From Kolteria novifilia (GTDB lineage: Bacteria > Planctomycetota > Planctomycetia > Kolteriales > Kolteriaceae): a DNA stretch of 64,000 nucleotides. The stretch lies in contig CP036279.1 of NCBI GenBank assembly GCA_007748055.1, forward strand, positions 558,001 through 622,000, given 5' to 3'. Shown here piece by piece: positions 12,501 to 18,792 of this stretch (position 1 is its first letter; the number at the start of each line of letters is the position of its first letter). Under the pieces are notes generated by a model. The model ran no database searches, was not told the origin of the DNA, and worked only from the letters and a program-made list of their open reading frames with translations. The position numbers and the translations under genes are program-made.

Positions 12501-15500
12501 CTCGGCCGAATCGCCCCCGGATACATCGACCTCTCGTTCAAGACCTTCGCCCGCATCGAGGCGGCCGGCCAGACCACGATCGACGGCGTTCTCGGCACCA
12601 TCGACCCGACGATTCTTGAAAACGATGGCTACGTCCTGCGAGTCCTCGCGCAGGACGTCAACGGCCTCATCTGGATGGAGCACCTCGAACTGAGCGTCGA
12701 GGGCAACGCCAAGATCGGCCACTTCACGATGAGCGTCACCGACCTCGAAGTCCCGCTCGCGGGAATACCGATCACCGTCGGTCGCACCTACGACACCCGC
12801 CAGGCCGACGATGCCGGCGACTTCGGCTTCGGCTGGACCCTCGACATCGCCGACGGCGAGATCCGCGAAACGGTTCGCAATGTCGAAGCCGAGCGGACCA
12901 GCGGTCTCTTCGGCGCGACACCCTTCCGCATCGGCACCCGCGTCTACCTTACCGGCCCCGACGGCGAGCGTGGCGGCTACACCTTCGACCCCGTTCCGGA
13001 AGGGGGAGCCCTCGGAACCCTCTGGCGGCCCCGCTTCATCGCCGACCCGGGCGTCTTCCACGAACTCTCGGTCGACCCCGTTCCGCTCCAGCAAAGCGCC
13101 GACGGCACCTTCGCCCTCTATCTCTTCGGTCTTAACTGGAATCCGTCGGTCTACACGCTGACCACCAAGGACGGCACCGAGTACCGCTACGACCAGTTCA
13201 ACGGTCTCCAGACCGTCACCGCCCGCACCGGTGTCACCCTCACCTACACCGACGAGGGGATCTTCAGCTCCGTCGGCGAGTCGATCCTCTTCGAGCGTGA
13301 CGCCCTCGGCCGCATCACCGCCGTCATCGACCCCGCCGGCAACCGCATCACCTACGCCTACAACGGCGCCGGCGAACTCGTCTCCGTCACCGACCAAGAG
13401 TCCAACGTCACCTCCTATTCCTACCTTGACGACCCGCTCCATTACCTCGACGAGGTGATCGACGACGATTGCGGGTGTTCGAGCACGGTGCCTTCTATCC
13501 GCAACGAGTACGATGAACAAGGTCGTATCAGCAATACGTATGACGCTCTCGGATACTCGGTGACGTCAGAGTACGATCTGGCCAACAACACGGAGATCAT
13601 CGGTGACCGTCTCGGCAACGAGACGACCCTCATATTCGATGATCGCGGAAACATCATTCAAGAGATTGATCCCGAGGGTCACTCCACATCCTACACCTAC
13701 GATGCCGATGGAAATGAACTCACCGTTACGAACGGACGAGGGTTCACGACAACACAAACTTACGACGATCGCGGCAACGTACTTACCGTCACCGATCATC
13801 TGAGCAATGTCACCACGTTCACGTACGACAGCTTCAGCCGACTCTTGACTGCCGAAGATGCTCTTGGTGCAACCATCCAATACATCTACGATTCCAGCGG
13901 ACATCTCATCGAAACGATTGACCAAGCGGGACACAGTTCACTTCTAGCCTACGACACCTTCGGCCGAATCACCCAGACGACGAATCCCAGCGGGTTCGCG
14001 ACCACGTACACCTACTCCGACCCGAGCGACCGCCCTTCCCAGATCACGGATGACGACGGTTCCCAGATGCTCATGGAGTACAACGTCTTCGGCAATCGAG
14101 TCCACCTTACCGATCAACTCGGATTTGTCACTACATGGGAGTACGACAAGACCGGGCTACCCGTTCTCATTCGCAATCGAAATGGAGAGGAGACGAGGCT
14201 CGAATACACGATCCACAATCAGGTGTCGAGAGTGACCGATTCACTCGGCAACGAAACAACTTTCGAGTACGACGACAACGGAAACGTCATCTCTGACACC
14301 GATGCGACAGGTGCTCAGCGTCTCTACTCCTACGACCGACAAGGCAACATTGTCGAGTTAACAGACCGGAATCTCCGGACGACGACCTTCACGTACGACA
14401 AGAACAATCGTCTGACATCTGAATCGTGGCGTGAATCCGATGGGACACTGGTCAACGAACTCTTCTGGGGTTATGACGAAGTCGGCAACGTGCTGACTAC
14501 GTCTGACAACTTCAGCAGCCTCAGCTACACCTACGATGAGCTCGACCGTGTGCTGTCGGAAGACAATTTGGGCACACCAAACGCACCCAATGTCGTCCTG
14601 ACCTACACCTATGATGCCATTGGGGACCGATTGACGGTAAGCGACAACTCAGGCGTGGTCGTCACCAGCACCTACGATGAACGGCAACTACCCATATCTT
14701 ATACATGGGCTGGCGCCGGTCTTGACGACGTACGTGTTGAGCTTGCCTACGATGAGAGCCGCCACCTTGAAGACGTCCGTCGCTTCAGCGATGCCTCCGG
14801 GGTGACTCTCGTAGGGCGAACCCACTATGGTTACGACAACGCTGGCCGCACGGAGACCATCGACCACACCGATGCTCTCGACAATGTCTTGACCGGCTAC
14901 ACCTACGAGTACAACCTCGCTAGCCAGGTCGTCCGATCAACCCATCACGGAAACGCCTACGACTACCAATACGACGACTTCGGTCAGATCACTGAAGTCT
15001 TCATCGATTCCATCCTCGCCGACACATTCGCGTACGACGACAACGGTAACCGTTCCGACGTCGACACGATCATCGGCGCGAATAACGAGTTGCTCGAAGA
15101 TGCCGAGTTCCTCTACGTCTACGATGCGGAAGGCAACCTAGTCGAGAAAACTCTCAAGGCGACGGGGGAAACGACCAGCTACGCGTACGACCATCGCAAC
15201 CGGTTACTTCGCACGACCATCAGTTCATCCGGCGGAGTCATCCTGCATGAACTCACCTATGTGTACGACACCTCCGGACGTCGCATCACGGAGATCCGCG
15301 ATGGGAACGTCGAGCACCATACCTACAATGAGCTGAACACCTGGGCGGACTTTAATACAAATGGCACCATCCTGGCACGATACCTCATCGGCGAGGGTAT
15401 CGACGAACTCCTGGCCCGATGGAAACCGTCCGAAGGAGTCTCCTGGTATCTCACCGACAGGCTGGGAACCGTTCACGACCTCGTGAATCATGCTGGCCAG

Positions 15501-16169
15501 GTCATCAACCACATCGACTACAACGCTTTCGGGACTCCGATCGCACAAACGAACGCGCTCTCGGGAGACCGTTTTCTCTTTACAGGGCGAGAGTTCGAGC
15601 CCCTGACGGGAGGCTACAATTTCCGATTCCGCGAGTACAATCCCACGACGGGCCGTTTCCTCAGCCGAGACCCTCTCGGTTTCGGTGCGGGCGACACCAA
15701 TCTCTATCGCTATGTCGGCAACTCCCCTCTCTCCGCCATCGATCCACTCGGCTTGGCAGCGATGTCGGAAAAAGCTGTACACAAGAGGCTCCAAGCCTTA
15801 AAGAGAGAGGCTGTGAAGTGCCTTGGACAATACTTAGAAGGAGTGTTCATCGACTCAGCCGTTCAGTTCGCAATACAAGGAATCACAGGACTAAGCGGCC
15901 AAGGTGTCTACCTTTGGTACAACGGGGAACAAGTGTATACAGGCAAGACACTCAATCACCGTGATAGACGAAATGCCTGGAAAAGTGCGTTGAACAAAGG
16001 AGGATCGACTCTGAACAAACATATTGCGATCAGGCTTTCGAAGGAGCTCAAGGAAAGCGACCTTTTTCGAATTGAGCAATTTCTAAAGAATCGCCTGGAA
16101 GCATTGTTTCCCAAGGACATCGTAAAGAACGTCAGGAATCCAGCCAAAAACAATCCATGGCCTTGTTAG
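3519..16169 (+). CDS. Giant RHS polymorphic toxin, surface protein with a GIY-YIG-like nuclease tip
   Basis: 4216 residues, apparently an exported surface protein delivering a C-terminal toxin. Order of parts: basic N-terminus with the planctomycete-type motif 'LEALEPRETPT' (residues ~32-42); low-complexity linker; fibro-slime/PA14-like domain (~250-443, 'ATVRDFMDSHPDFEG', 'FSFTGDDDLWVFVND'); FG-GAP/propeller-like repeats (~450-1270); two cadherin-like/He_PIG domains (~1290-1472); three 372-residue modules (1477-2592); three more cadherin-like domains; an Ig-like domain; RHS shell with YD repeats (~3070-4080). The shell ends in the RHS core with 'RDPLGFG' and 'AIDPLGL', where autoproteolysis is expected by family knowledge. 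The tip, residues 4082-4216, holds 'GQGVYLWYNGEQVYTGKT', a following Arg pair and 'RIEQFLKNR', matching the order GIY, YIG, Arg, Glu of GIY-YIG nucleases. The tip is visibly AT-richer than the shell. The toxin function is inferred from motifs. Confidence 0.85.
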   Translation: MRIPLSILPVQTSREKSSKGTRNHARPPHFGLEALEPRETPTDYAWSSLPFLPALFGLTPQAMADSEEQPSVQRRTNSTTPPSMPIVEAEPGLGEEGEVDSRSTRRSRLRRDPAVFASQVSTTHDDTSEVKDELNPLPDDIFSVSDASSGSSGSARRSDSFVGFADQQRPTAPLESSRIEMFGGLGGDGGGNTGNFSVSGPSPQFLSDAEEAVSVGEDLIAAPLVTEPLAPAQTQMASMTSLPSEITLNATVRDFMDSHPDFEGSSTGLTTGLVESTLGSDDDPVFAGPDGSGAITSSATFDQWYEDVAGVNTKTTLPLTLTETSAGSGIYGYSSNSFFPIDNQLFGNEGRSHNFHFTLELDSRFTYRGGETFSFTGDDDLWVFVNDELVVDLGGVHGAASGSVDLDTLGLTLGETYSFDLFFAERHTTQSNFQIETSIELVTEPPTIEGLPALVNDDVITDLIQLDGINDEILVRLADEDGQLGKPQRYASGGAAPSAVVTGDLIGDWRTDIAIGHTDGSVTFLENVGAGTFQPRADLTVTGLGVVTSIAAEDFDSDGDLDLIVNGTDRVIQLVNDHVAPASAIVNGDFSEGTTGWTTTTSVDVDNEVAWLNEDDTNLLTTISQEFVVPGGATTLSFDLLSLGLDPQEDGSIPDAFEASLLESSTNVSLVPTIGSGTTSFFNANPDDETRMGSGVTVADTRITLDVSGLAAGTVATLYFDLIGNPSDKGSAAAIDNVELLPLDVGQEGFSAITLTAPAGITGEAATGDVDSDTFADAVVADDTGALLAVYLGDGAGVLTYTDPATLTAGEQTAASELFTNDTTRQELLIEEIPDEVGRFFVVDSATASTFHYDTSGNLLTETLLGTLTQPRGVTSNSTGSTRWTASQDGTVLVTQRDGTILAEWTATEAVDISGIATDETNLWLLDAGRGRVDYFEERAATINGSHTADGGFLLDAANASPSGITTDGSTIWISDDVADAVFLYDTAGTLLGQWTLDGANLDASGLTLNPAGVALGSTELWVVDRADAMVYYYEAGLAQLNGSLSATGTFNLAVGNASPEGIADPVNQIGLDERVFDLISVAGELDEWSFSASTGQQILVQAALGSDKGFHLQLASPTGNVLIDGPFDSSGPILLNETGDFTLTVSGNAVGEYAFRIWEVESGENPPAAALVEYDGLVDASTSSVAVFSNTTFQRQDDELLVDMLSANIGSERLGPVVVAAVDRVAPATSSLVNPADIHLDGRPIVAFAGDRHAPGLIPGSVSETHTIRFTSSDGLRFTPYLDLLAPDNSAPVFTSSPIVSVQEGSTYTYPPSVVDYDDDPLRFSLLSTPSGLDIDPDTGELFWAPAESDLGRHSVEILVEDGRGGAARQAFTVQVNPSGNADPTFTSLPNALSVLVDSQLSAAVIADDTDGDMVSYAILDGPSGLVIGQNTGVLSWAPSAAELGEHTVTVLAVDGRGGSATANVSIEVISVPSASISGVTFYDKNGDGSQQFGDLLVASRNTDSISRFSIDAGAYVGLAVPVGFGGLNGPNGIAVGPDGYLYANSADPDQVLRFDLTTTSALSPFGSGVGMSVPNGLAFGPSGDLYVADFQIDQIIQLSGQDGSLVRSLSHPALDGPGGITLGPDGFLYVGGYYSDNVLKLDPELGVAVPFVASGSGGLNGVKGLTFGPSGDLFVSSSVNSHILRFDAQSGAFIESFASGSGLGDPFGIEFGPDGHLYVGNHAGNNVLKFDGTTGDYLATLDPVGSINYPTFLTVSPESEARVGHQGVFIDTNNNGIRDEGEHFTTTNGSGEYRFDGLAPGHYAVVIETSDEWHANSTSTQILVVGTGESSIADFALSREQLVPPGSISGSVFDDKDGDGTQTTGDLLVASRNTDSVSRFDIATGAYTDLAVPVGFGGLNAPNGVAIGPDGYLYVNSADTDEVLRYDLTTGSALGSFGSNAGLSVPNGLAFDLGGEVYVADYQANQVIQLSGIDGSFVRSMTFPELSGPGGITLGPDGCLYVGGYASDNVLKLDPATGTAVPFVTSGSGGLDGVAGLTFGPSGDLFVASSLNNRVLRYDGASGHFVDVFAFGGGMGGPFGLAFGPDRHLYVANRSGNNVLKFDGRSGVHLATLDSGGTINYPTFLTMSSDSEWGLLNRVVFLDSDGDGLRGEGEVFTFTDEFGHYAFEGLAPGDYVVAVEAEYGWQPTGSSTKVVSVSSGQDTTTEFGSQSIAGIDPASIEGHVFNDRDGDGQQNGSTLLVSSSDSDSVTSFDAGTGEPLGALFSVRHGGIWSPHGLSYGPDGNLYVSDAGNDRVLRYTPSGTFLDVFASGGGLDSSHGLVFGSHGVLYVAGFLSDDVHQFDATTGAWLGNLSLPSTDGTSALAFGPDGWLYIAGFASSNVLRYDPVTGVSETFVASGSGGLHGADGLTFGQDGNLYVASRYTDNVLRYDGLTGTFLDTFATGGGLADPFGLDFGPDGDLYVSNRGSDNVLRYDGQSGQFLGVFATGGIDRPTYLLFPDTAEGSLEGWTVFLDYDGDGRRDFNESWTLTDRYGQYVFPNLQPGNYTVALEAPPLWLVTTPSSGRYTHSLIAGQTVNTDNFGLRFDEGASSNQPPMFSGTPETVSVVGDLYTYSPSAIDPEGQDVYLELLAGPAGMVLDEVGGTLSWVPVADQVGPHDVTVRAYDEIGDWSDLTITVTAYDGLTIDSQPVQFAMDGQPYAYAVTVVDPSDQVLQYYLDDAPGGMSIDIETGLLEWMPTSADVGSNLVTVRVANGGGRDAYQSFSLKVLASTELSLIGNPPTTNTAGEPYRYRFTAEGEIGPVDFELVESPSTMTIDSRSGILSWFPDLSDIGGHVVTVRAHDEFGRSDEVSYSLEITADVEAPSVSILTSKALVGPDEVVTIEVIARDNLAVSSLIVTSSGIPISLDAQNQAELSFAMSGVQGVSATAVDAAGNEAVAFQTIRVFDPADTTPPVVTITSPQPGDTITYLTDVVGTVTDDNLEFVELALADYSALGRIAPGYIDLSFKTFARIEAAGQTTIDGVLGTIDPTILENDGYVLRVLAQDVNGLIWMEHLELSVEGNAKIGHFTMSVTDLEVPLAGIPITVGRTYDTRQADDAGDFGFGWTLDIADGEIRETVRNVEAERTSGLFGATPFRIGTRVYLTGPDGERGGYTFDPVPEGGALGTLWRPRFIADPGVFHELSVDPVPLQQSADGTFALYLFGLNWNPSVYTLTTKDGTEYRYDQFNGLQTVTARTGVTLTYTDEGIFSSVGESILFERDALGRITAVIDPAGNRITYAYNGAGELVSVTDQESNVTSYSYLDDPLHYLDEVIDDDCGCSSTVPSIRNEYDEQGRISNTYDALGYSVTSEYDLANNTEIIGDRLGNETTLIFDDRGNIIQEIDPEGHSTSYTYDADGNELTVTNGRGFTTTQTYDDRGNVLTVTDHLSNVTTFTYDSFSRLLTAEDALGATIQYIYDSSGHLIETIDQAGHSSLLAYDTFGRITQTTNPSGFATTYTYSDPSDRPSQITDDDGSQMLMEYNVFGNRVHLTDQLGFVTTWEYDKTGLPVLIRNRNGEETRLEYTIHNQVSRVTDSLGNETTFEYDDNGNVISDTDATGAQRLYSYDRQGNIVELTDRNLRTTTFTYDKNNRLTSESWRESDGTLVNELFWGYDEVGNVLTTSDNFSSLSYTYDELDRVLSEDNLGTPNAPNVVLTYTYDAIGDRLTVSDNSGVVVTSTYDERQLPISYTWAGAGLDDVRVELAYDESRHLEDVRRFSDASGVTLVGRTHYGYDNAGRTETIDHTDALDNVLTGYTYEYNLASQVVRSTHHGNAYDYQYDDFGQITEVFIDSILADTFAYDDNGNRSDVDTIIGANNELLEDAEFLYVYDAEGNLVEKTLKATGETTSYAYDHRNRLLRTTISSSGGVILHELTYVYDTSGRRITEIRDGNVEHHTYNELNTWADFNTNGTILARYLIGEGIDELLARWKPSEGVSWYLTDRLGTVHDLVNHAGQVINHIDYNAFGTPIAQTNALSGDRFLFTGREFEPLTGGYNFRFREYNPTTGRFLSRDPLGFGAGDTNLYRYVGNSPLSAIDPLGLAAMSEKAVHKRLQALKREAVKCLGQYLEGVFIDSAVQFAIQGITGLSGQGVYLWYNGEQVYTGKTLNHRDRRNAWKSALNKGGSTLNKHIAIRLSKELKESDLFRIEQFLKNRLEALFPKDIVKNVRNPAKNNPWPC
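7947..11294 (+). repeat. Three tandem in-frame 1116-bp modules: beta-propeller nested in an SdrD-type B domain
   Basis: Units begin at 7947, 9063 and 10179, a period of exactly 1116 bp (372 codons). Each starts with half of a Ca-binding SdrD B-like domain ('FYDKNGDG', 'FDDKDGDG', 'FNDRDGDG'), runs into about 280 residues of NHL/SMP-30-like propeller blades ('GPDGYLYVNS'-type repeats), then resumes the B domain ('VFIDTNNNGIRDEGE', 'VFLDSDGDGLRGEGE', 'VFLDYDGDGRRDFNE' plus 'YRFDGLAPGHYAV'-type ends). Units 1 and 2 are more alike than either is to unit 3. Confidence 0.8.
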
Positions 16170-16229
16170 CTGGTCTTGTGGTCATCTTTCAGATCGCTTC
16201 GACGACTCTAGACAAGTTGAACAACCAAA

Positions 16230-17306
16230 ATGAATACTTTCTCAAATGACAGGTCGATACGAACAGACGAATTGATTGCCGAATGGGCGGCTCAAGGGAA
16301 GCGAATGGGGAGCGACTTCACGTATTCGACAGCAATCGACACAGCCGTCCATGATGTATTCAACCGATATCTGTCCGAGGGGAGATTCTCTTTGTTGGTT
16401 GATGGATTGGTGGACATTGACGCGCTCAATCTCCGCGAACCAAATGGAATTAGCGACGAGCGTAGCCGGATGATTGACATGCTCGAGTCCGTGTTACGAG
16501 AGAATGGAATGACCCAACAAATCAAGCGTATGTGGAGTCGCCTTATCAAGAAGAGAGCCAGGGAGTACTATGGGTCGCTTCCATCGAGAAGCGAACTAAA
16601 GGACATGTCTGACAAGGATCTAGAAGCTTCGAAGCTGTACTCGGCCAAACACAAGTATTTTGCCGAGCGTGCCATACATGGGTACCTTAGATCAATGAAC
16701 TTGTCGCTGGATGACAAGGAAGCGAGTGGAGTGGCATCTATTCTCGAGAATCTTCGGCAGGAGCGCAAGCCCAAGAGTCGCTTTCCAGCCGACCGACGAA
16801 AGATGTCTGAAGAGGTGTTCTGGGACGTGATATCGACGTGTCGTGACCAAGCCGAAGAGGACGAGGACTTTCCGGGGCTACTCGTAGAGAAGCTTGAGTC
16901 GTTCGGCAAACGAAGCATCGTAACTTTCCAAAACATCTTGAGCGAGCGGATGAGCAAACTCTATCGCCAAGATCTCTGGGCGATCGCGGCCATCGTCAAT
17001 GGCGGGTTTGGTTCTGACGATGGATTCGAGTACTTCCGCGCATGGATCATCTCACAGGGATCCGAAGCCTATCAGCGTTGGCTCGACGCACCGGAAAAGG
17101 CGGCCGAGGCAATTGAACCTGGCGACAACGTCGAATGCGAGCTACTGCTCTACGCAGCCCCGGAGGCCTACAGCAGCAAGGATGGCGGCGACATCTACGA
17201 TCATGTGCGCGATGTTCCCCAGGAACTCACGGGCGAACCGTGGCAGGAAGACGACTTGCCGAAGCTCTATCCGAAACTCTGGAAGCGTTTCGTCAAGAGG
17301 AAGTAA
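16230..17306 (+). CDS. DUF4240-domain protein, candidate immunity protein for the RHS toxin
   Basis: 358 residues, beginning 60 bp after the RHS toxin gene on the same strand. Residues ~192-320 match DUF4240: 'MSEEVFWDVISTCRD', 'LESFGKRSIVTFQNILSERM', 'DLWAIAAIVNGGFGSDDGFE', 'YFRAWIISQGSEAYQRWLD'. The family occurs beside polymorphic toxins, and an immunity role is the natural inference from position. Residues 1-190 form a charged, mostly helical region I do not recognise. No signal peptide or membrane segment is seen, so it should be cytoplasmic, as expected for protection against a delivered nuclease. No strong Shine-Dalgarno precedes the ATG at 16230. The segment is less GC-rich than the RHS shell, consistent with a tip-plus-immunity cassette acquired together. 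Confidence 0.7.
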   Translation: MNTFSNDRSIRTDELIAEWAAQGKRMGSDFTYSTAIDTAVHDVFNRYLSEGRFSLLVDGLVDIDALNLREPNGISDERSRMIDMLESVLRENGMTQQIKRMWSRLIKKRAREYYGSLPSRSELKDMSDKDLEASKLYSAKHKYFAERAIHGYLRSMNLSLDDKEASGVASILENLRQERKPKSRFPADRRKMSEEVFWDVISTCRDQAEEDEDFPGLLVEKLESFGKRSIVTFQNILSERMSKLYRQDLWAIAAIVNGGFGSDDGFEYFRAWIISQGSEAYQRWLDAPEKAAEAIEPGDNVECELLLYAAPEAYSSKDGGDIYDHVRDVPQELTGEPWQEDDLPKLYPKLWKRFVKRK

Positions 17307-17401
17307 CTCCGAAGACCCGGTTAGTCAACGGGCCAAACATTTCCTAGATCGACGCCCAATCGACAGCTCGGCTGCATCTCCGGACTCGCTCCGACAGCGC
17401 A

Positions 17402-17607
17402 CAGCCTATGCACTCGGAACGCTCGTGGCGAACGAACACGGACCGATCGCTTCGCGTCGATCGACCAGACCTCGGCCGTGGGCAACACGCTCTTCGAGTA
17501 CGACGATGTCGGCCGGCTGACCGACCTCACCCACCGCGATTCACTCGACCAACTCCTGGTCGACTACGACTACACCTTCGATCTCGCGGGCCAGTTGACG
17601 CGTGAGG
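17402..17607 (+). pseudogene. Orphan rhs fragment cut by an IS66 element
   Basis: The frame encodes 'TDRFASIDQTSAVGN', 'TLFEYDDVGRLTDLTHRDSL' and 'DYDYTFDLAGQLTREGE', a single YD-repeat stretch aligned with the intact protein's 'VGRTHYGYDNAGRTETIDHT' region (about 14812-14940). It ends at the left inverted repeat of the IS at 17608 and does not resume on the far side of the element. It looks like a piece of an older rhs core left downstream when the tip cassette was displaced, a known mode of RHS evolution. The left limit is approximate. Confidence 0.7.
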
Positions 17608-17628
17608 GTGAGCGTTGCAACGGTGGCG
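17608..17628 (+). repeat. IS66 left terminal inverted repeat
   Basis: Begins gtgagcgttgcaacgg and is the exact reverse complement of 20527-20547. Confidence 0.92.
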
Positions 17629-17685
17629 TCTTGTGGGTTGCGGTAGGCTTGGGTTGGTTGGCCCTGGTTTGTCGCGAGGCGGAAG

Positions 17686-18039
17686 ATGCGAGTTCGTTGT
17701 GCGGAGAAGGAAGCGTATTGGCGGAAGGTCGTTCGTCGGCAAGAGGAGAGCGGGCGGGGCGTTCGGGTGTTCTGCCGGGAAGATGGGATCTCGGAGGCGT
17801 CATTCTACGGTTGGCGGCGTGAGCTACAGCGACGCGATCGAAAAGGGAAACGTTCGACTGCGGTCGATGGCGGTGGGACGTGTCCGTCGCCGTTCGTCGC
17901 GTTGCGGATGGTCTCCGAATCGACGAGCGTGATTGAGATCGTTCATCCCCGAGGCTACATCGTGCGAGCGCCGGCTCAAGTCGACAGCGACGCGTTGCGC
18001 AAAGTGCTTGCGGCCCTCGAGAGCGTCGAGGAGGGCTGA
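17686..18039 (+). CDS. tnpA: IS66 accessory protein TnpA
   Basis: 117-residue first gene of the IS66 element. It has the TnpA helix-turn-helix-like pattern 'FCREDGISEASFYGWRRELQ' and a C-terminal part ('IEIVHPRGYIVRAPAQVDSD', 'ALRKVLAALES') typical of the family. TnpA is required for IS66 transposition, probably through DNA binding. Its stop lies 2 bp before the tnpB start, so the two are translated together. Length is normal for the family. Confidence 0.88.
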   Translation: MRVRCAEKEAYWRKVVRRQEESGRGVRVFCREDGISEASFYGWRRELQRRDRKGKRSTAVDGGGTCPSPFVALRMVSESTSVIEIVHPRGYIVRAPAQVDSDALRKVLAALESVEEG

Positions 18040-18041
18040 GC

Positions 18042-18434
18042 ATGTGGTCGATCCCTCACCAGGTGCGGATCTTTCTGGCTCGGGAACCGGTCGACATGCG
18101 TAAGAGCTTTCACGGACTCATCGCCTTGGCGGAGTCGGTGCTCGTGCAAGATCCGCTTTCGGGCCACCTGTTCGTCTTCATCAATCGCCGCAGAGATCGG
18201 ATCAAGGTTCTCTATTGGGGCGGCGTCGGCTATTGCATTTGGTATCAGCAGTTGGAGGAAGGGAGCTATCAGCTTCCCGACGCCCAGGCGGCCGACGATG
18301 AGGCCGGCCTCGAGATCACTGCCGGACAATTGTCACTCATTCTCGAGGGCATCGACCTCTCCTCGGTCCGGCATCGCAAGCGCTTTCAAGTCTCCGATCA
18401 GCACCGTGACGCGACGTCGTCCCGTCGTTCGTGA
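18042..18434 (+). CDS. tnpB: IS66 accessory protein TnpB
   Basis: 130 residues with the diagnostic IS66 TnpB (Orf2) core: 'VRIFLAREPVDMRKSFHGL', 'DPLSGHLFVFINRRRDRIKV', 'LYWGGVGYCIWYQQLEEG'. The role is accessory to the DDE transposase; the mechanism is not well defined. It is slightly longer than many TnpB proteins because of a basic, serine-rich tail of about 20 residues after 'GIDLSSVRHRKRF'. Coupled to tnpA upstream; separated from tnpC by an unusually long gap. Confidence 0.92.
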   Translation: MWSIPHQVRIFLAREPVDMRKSFHGLIALAESVLVQDPLSGHLFVFINRRRDRIKVLYWGGVGYCIWYQQLEEGSYQLPDAQAADDEAGLEITAGQLSLILEGIDLSSVRHRKRFQVSDQHRDATSSRRS

Positions 18435-18792
18435 CTTCCCCTCGCTCTTTCCCGAATGATGCGTGCCGCTCCGCGGAGCCAGGACGCGCCGCTGCTCCTT
18501 CGTGACGCCAGTTCCCCGTCACGGCGGCGAGAGACTGGAAGCCATGGGACGGCACGCGACCAAAACCGAGTCTTGTCTTCGGTTGTCCTCGGACCCAGGG
18601 TTCTTCGCTTGCCAATCTCGTTGGACGATCGACCCTGGCGTTCTCTTCGCGAGCGACAACGATGTCATGGTGATGGCAGCGACGAGGAGGACTCGCAGGC
18701 TTTCTCGTCATTCCGTCGAAATCGCTGAAACTGCTCTGGCGCCTCCGATGTCGACGTGCTAGGGTGTCCCCGCGACAACTGAGATCGGTTTG
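18435..18792. other. 358-bp gap inside the IS66 element between tnpB and tnpC
   Basis: In most IS66 elements tnpB and tnpC are adjacent or overlap. Here a GC-rich gap separates them. Two overlapping frames of 90-99 codons cross it, but neither has recognisable domains and both have biased composition. I see no known passenger gene. Confidence 0.5.

Noticed and set aside
12276-13520. 414-codon minus-strand frame inside the RHS gene
   Set aside because: Antisense shadow produced by the GC-rich third positions of the RHS shell; rich in D, G, V, R with no domain.
17478-17822. A 114-codon gene starting in the rhs fragment
   Set aside because: The frame runs from rhs sequence through the IS66 inverted repeat into non-coding IS sequence, a chimera created by insertion.
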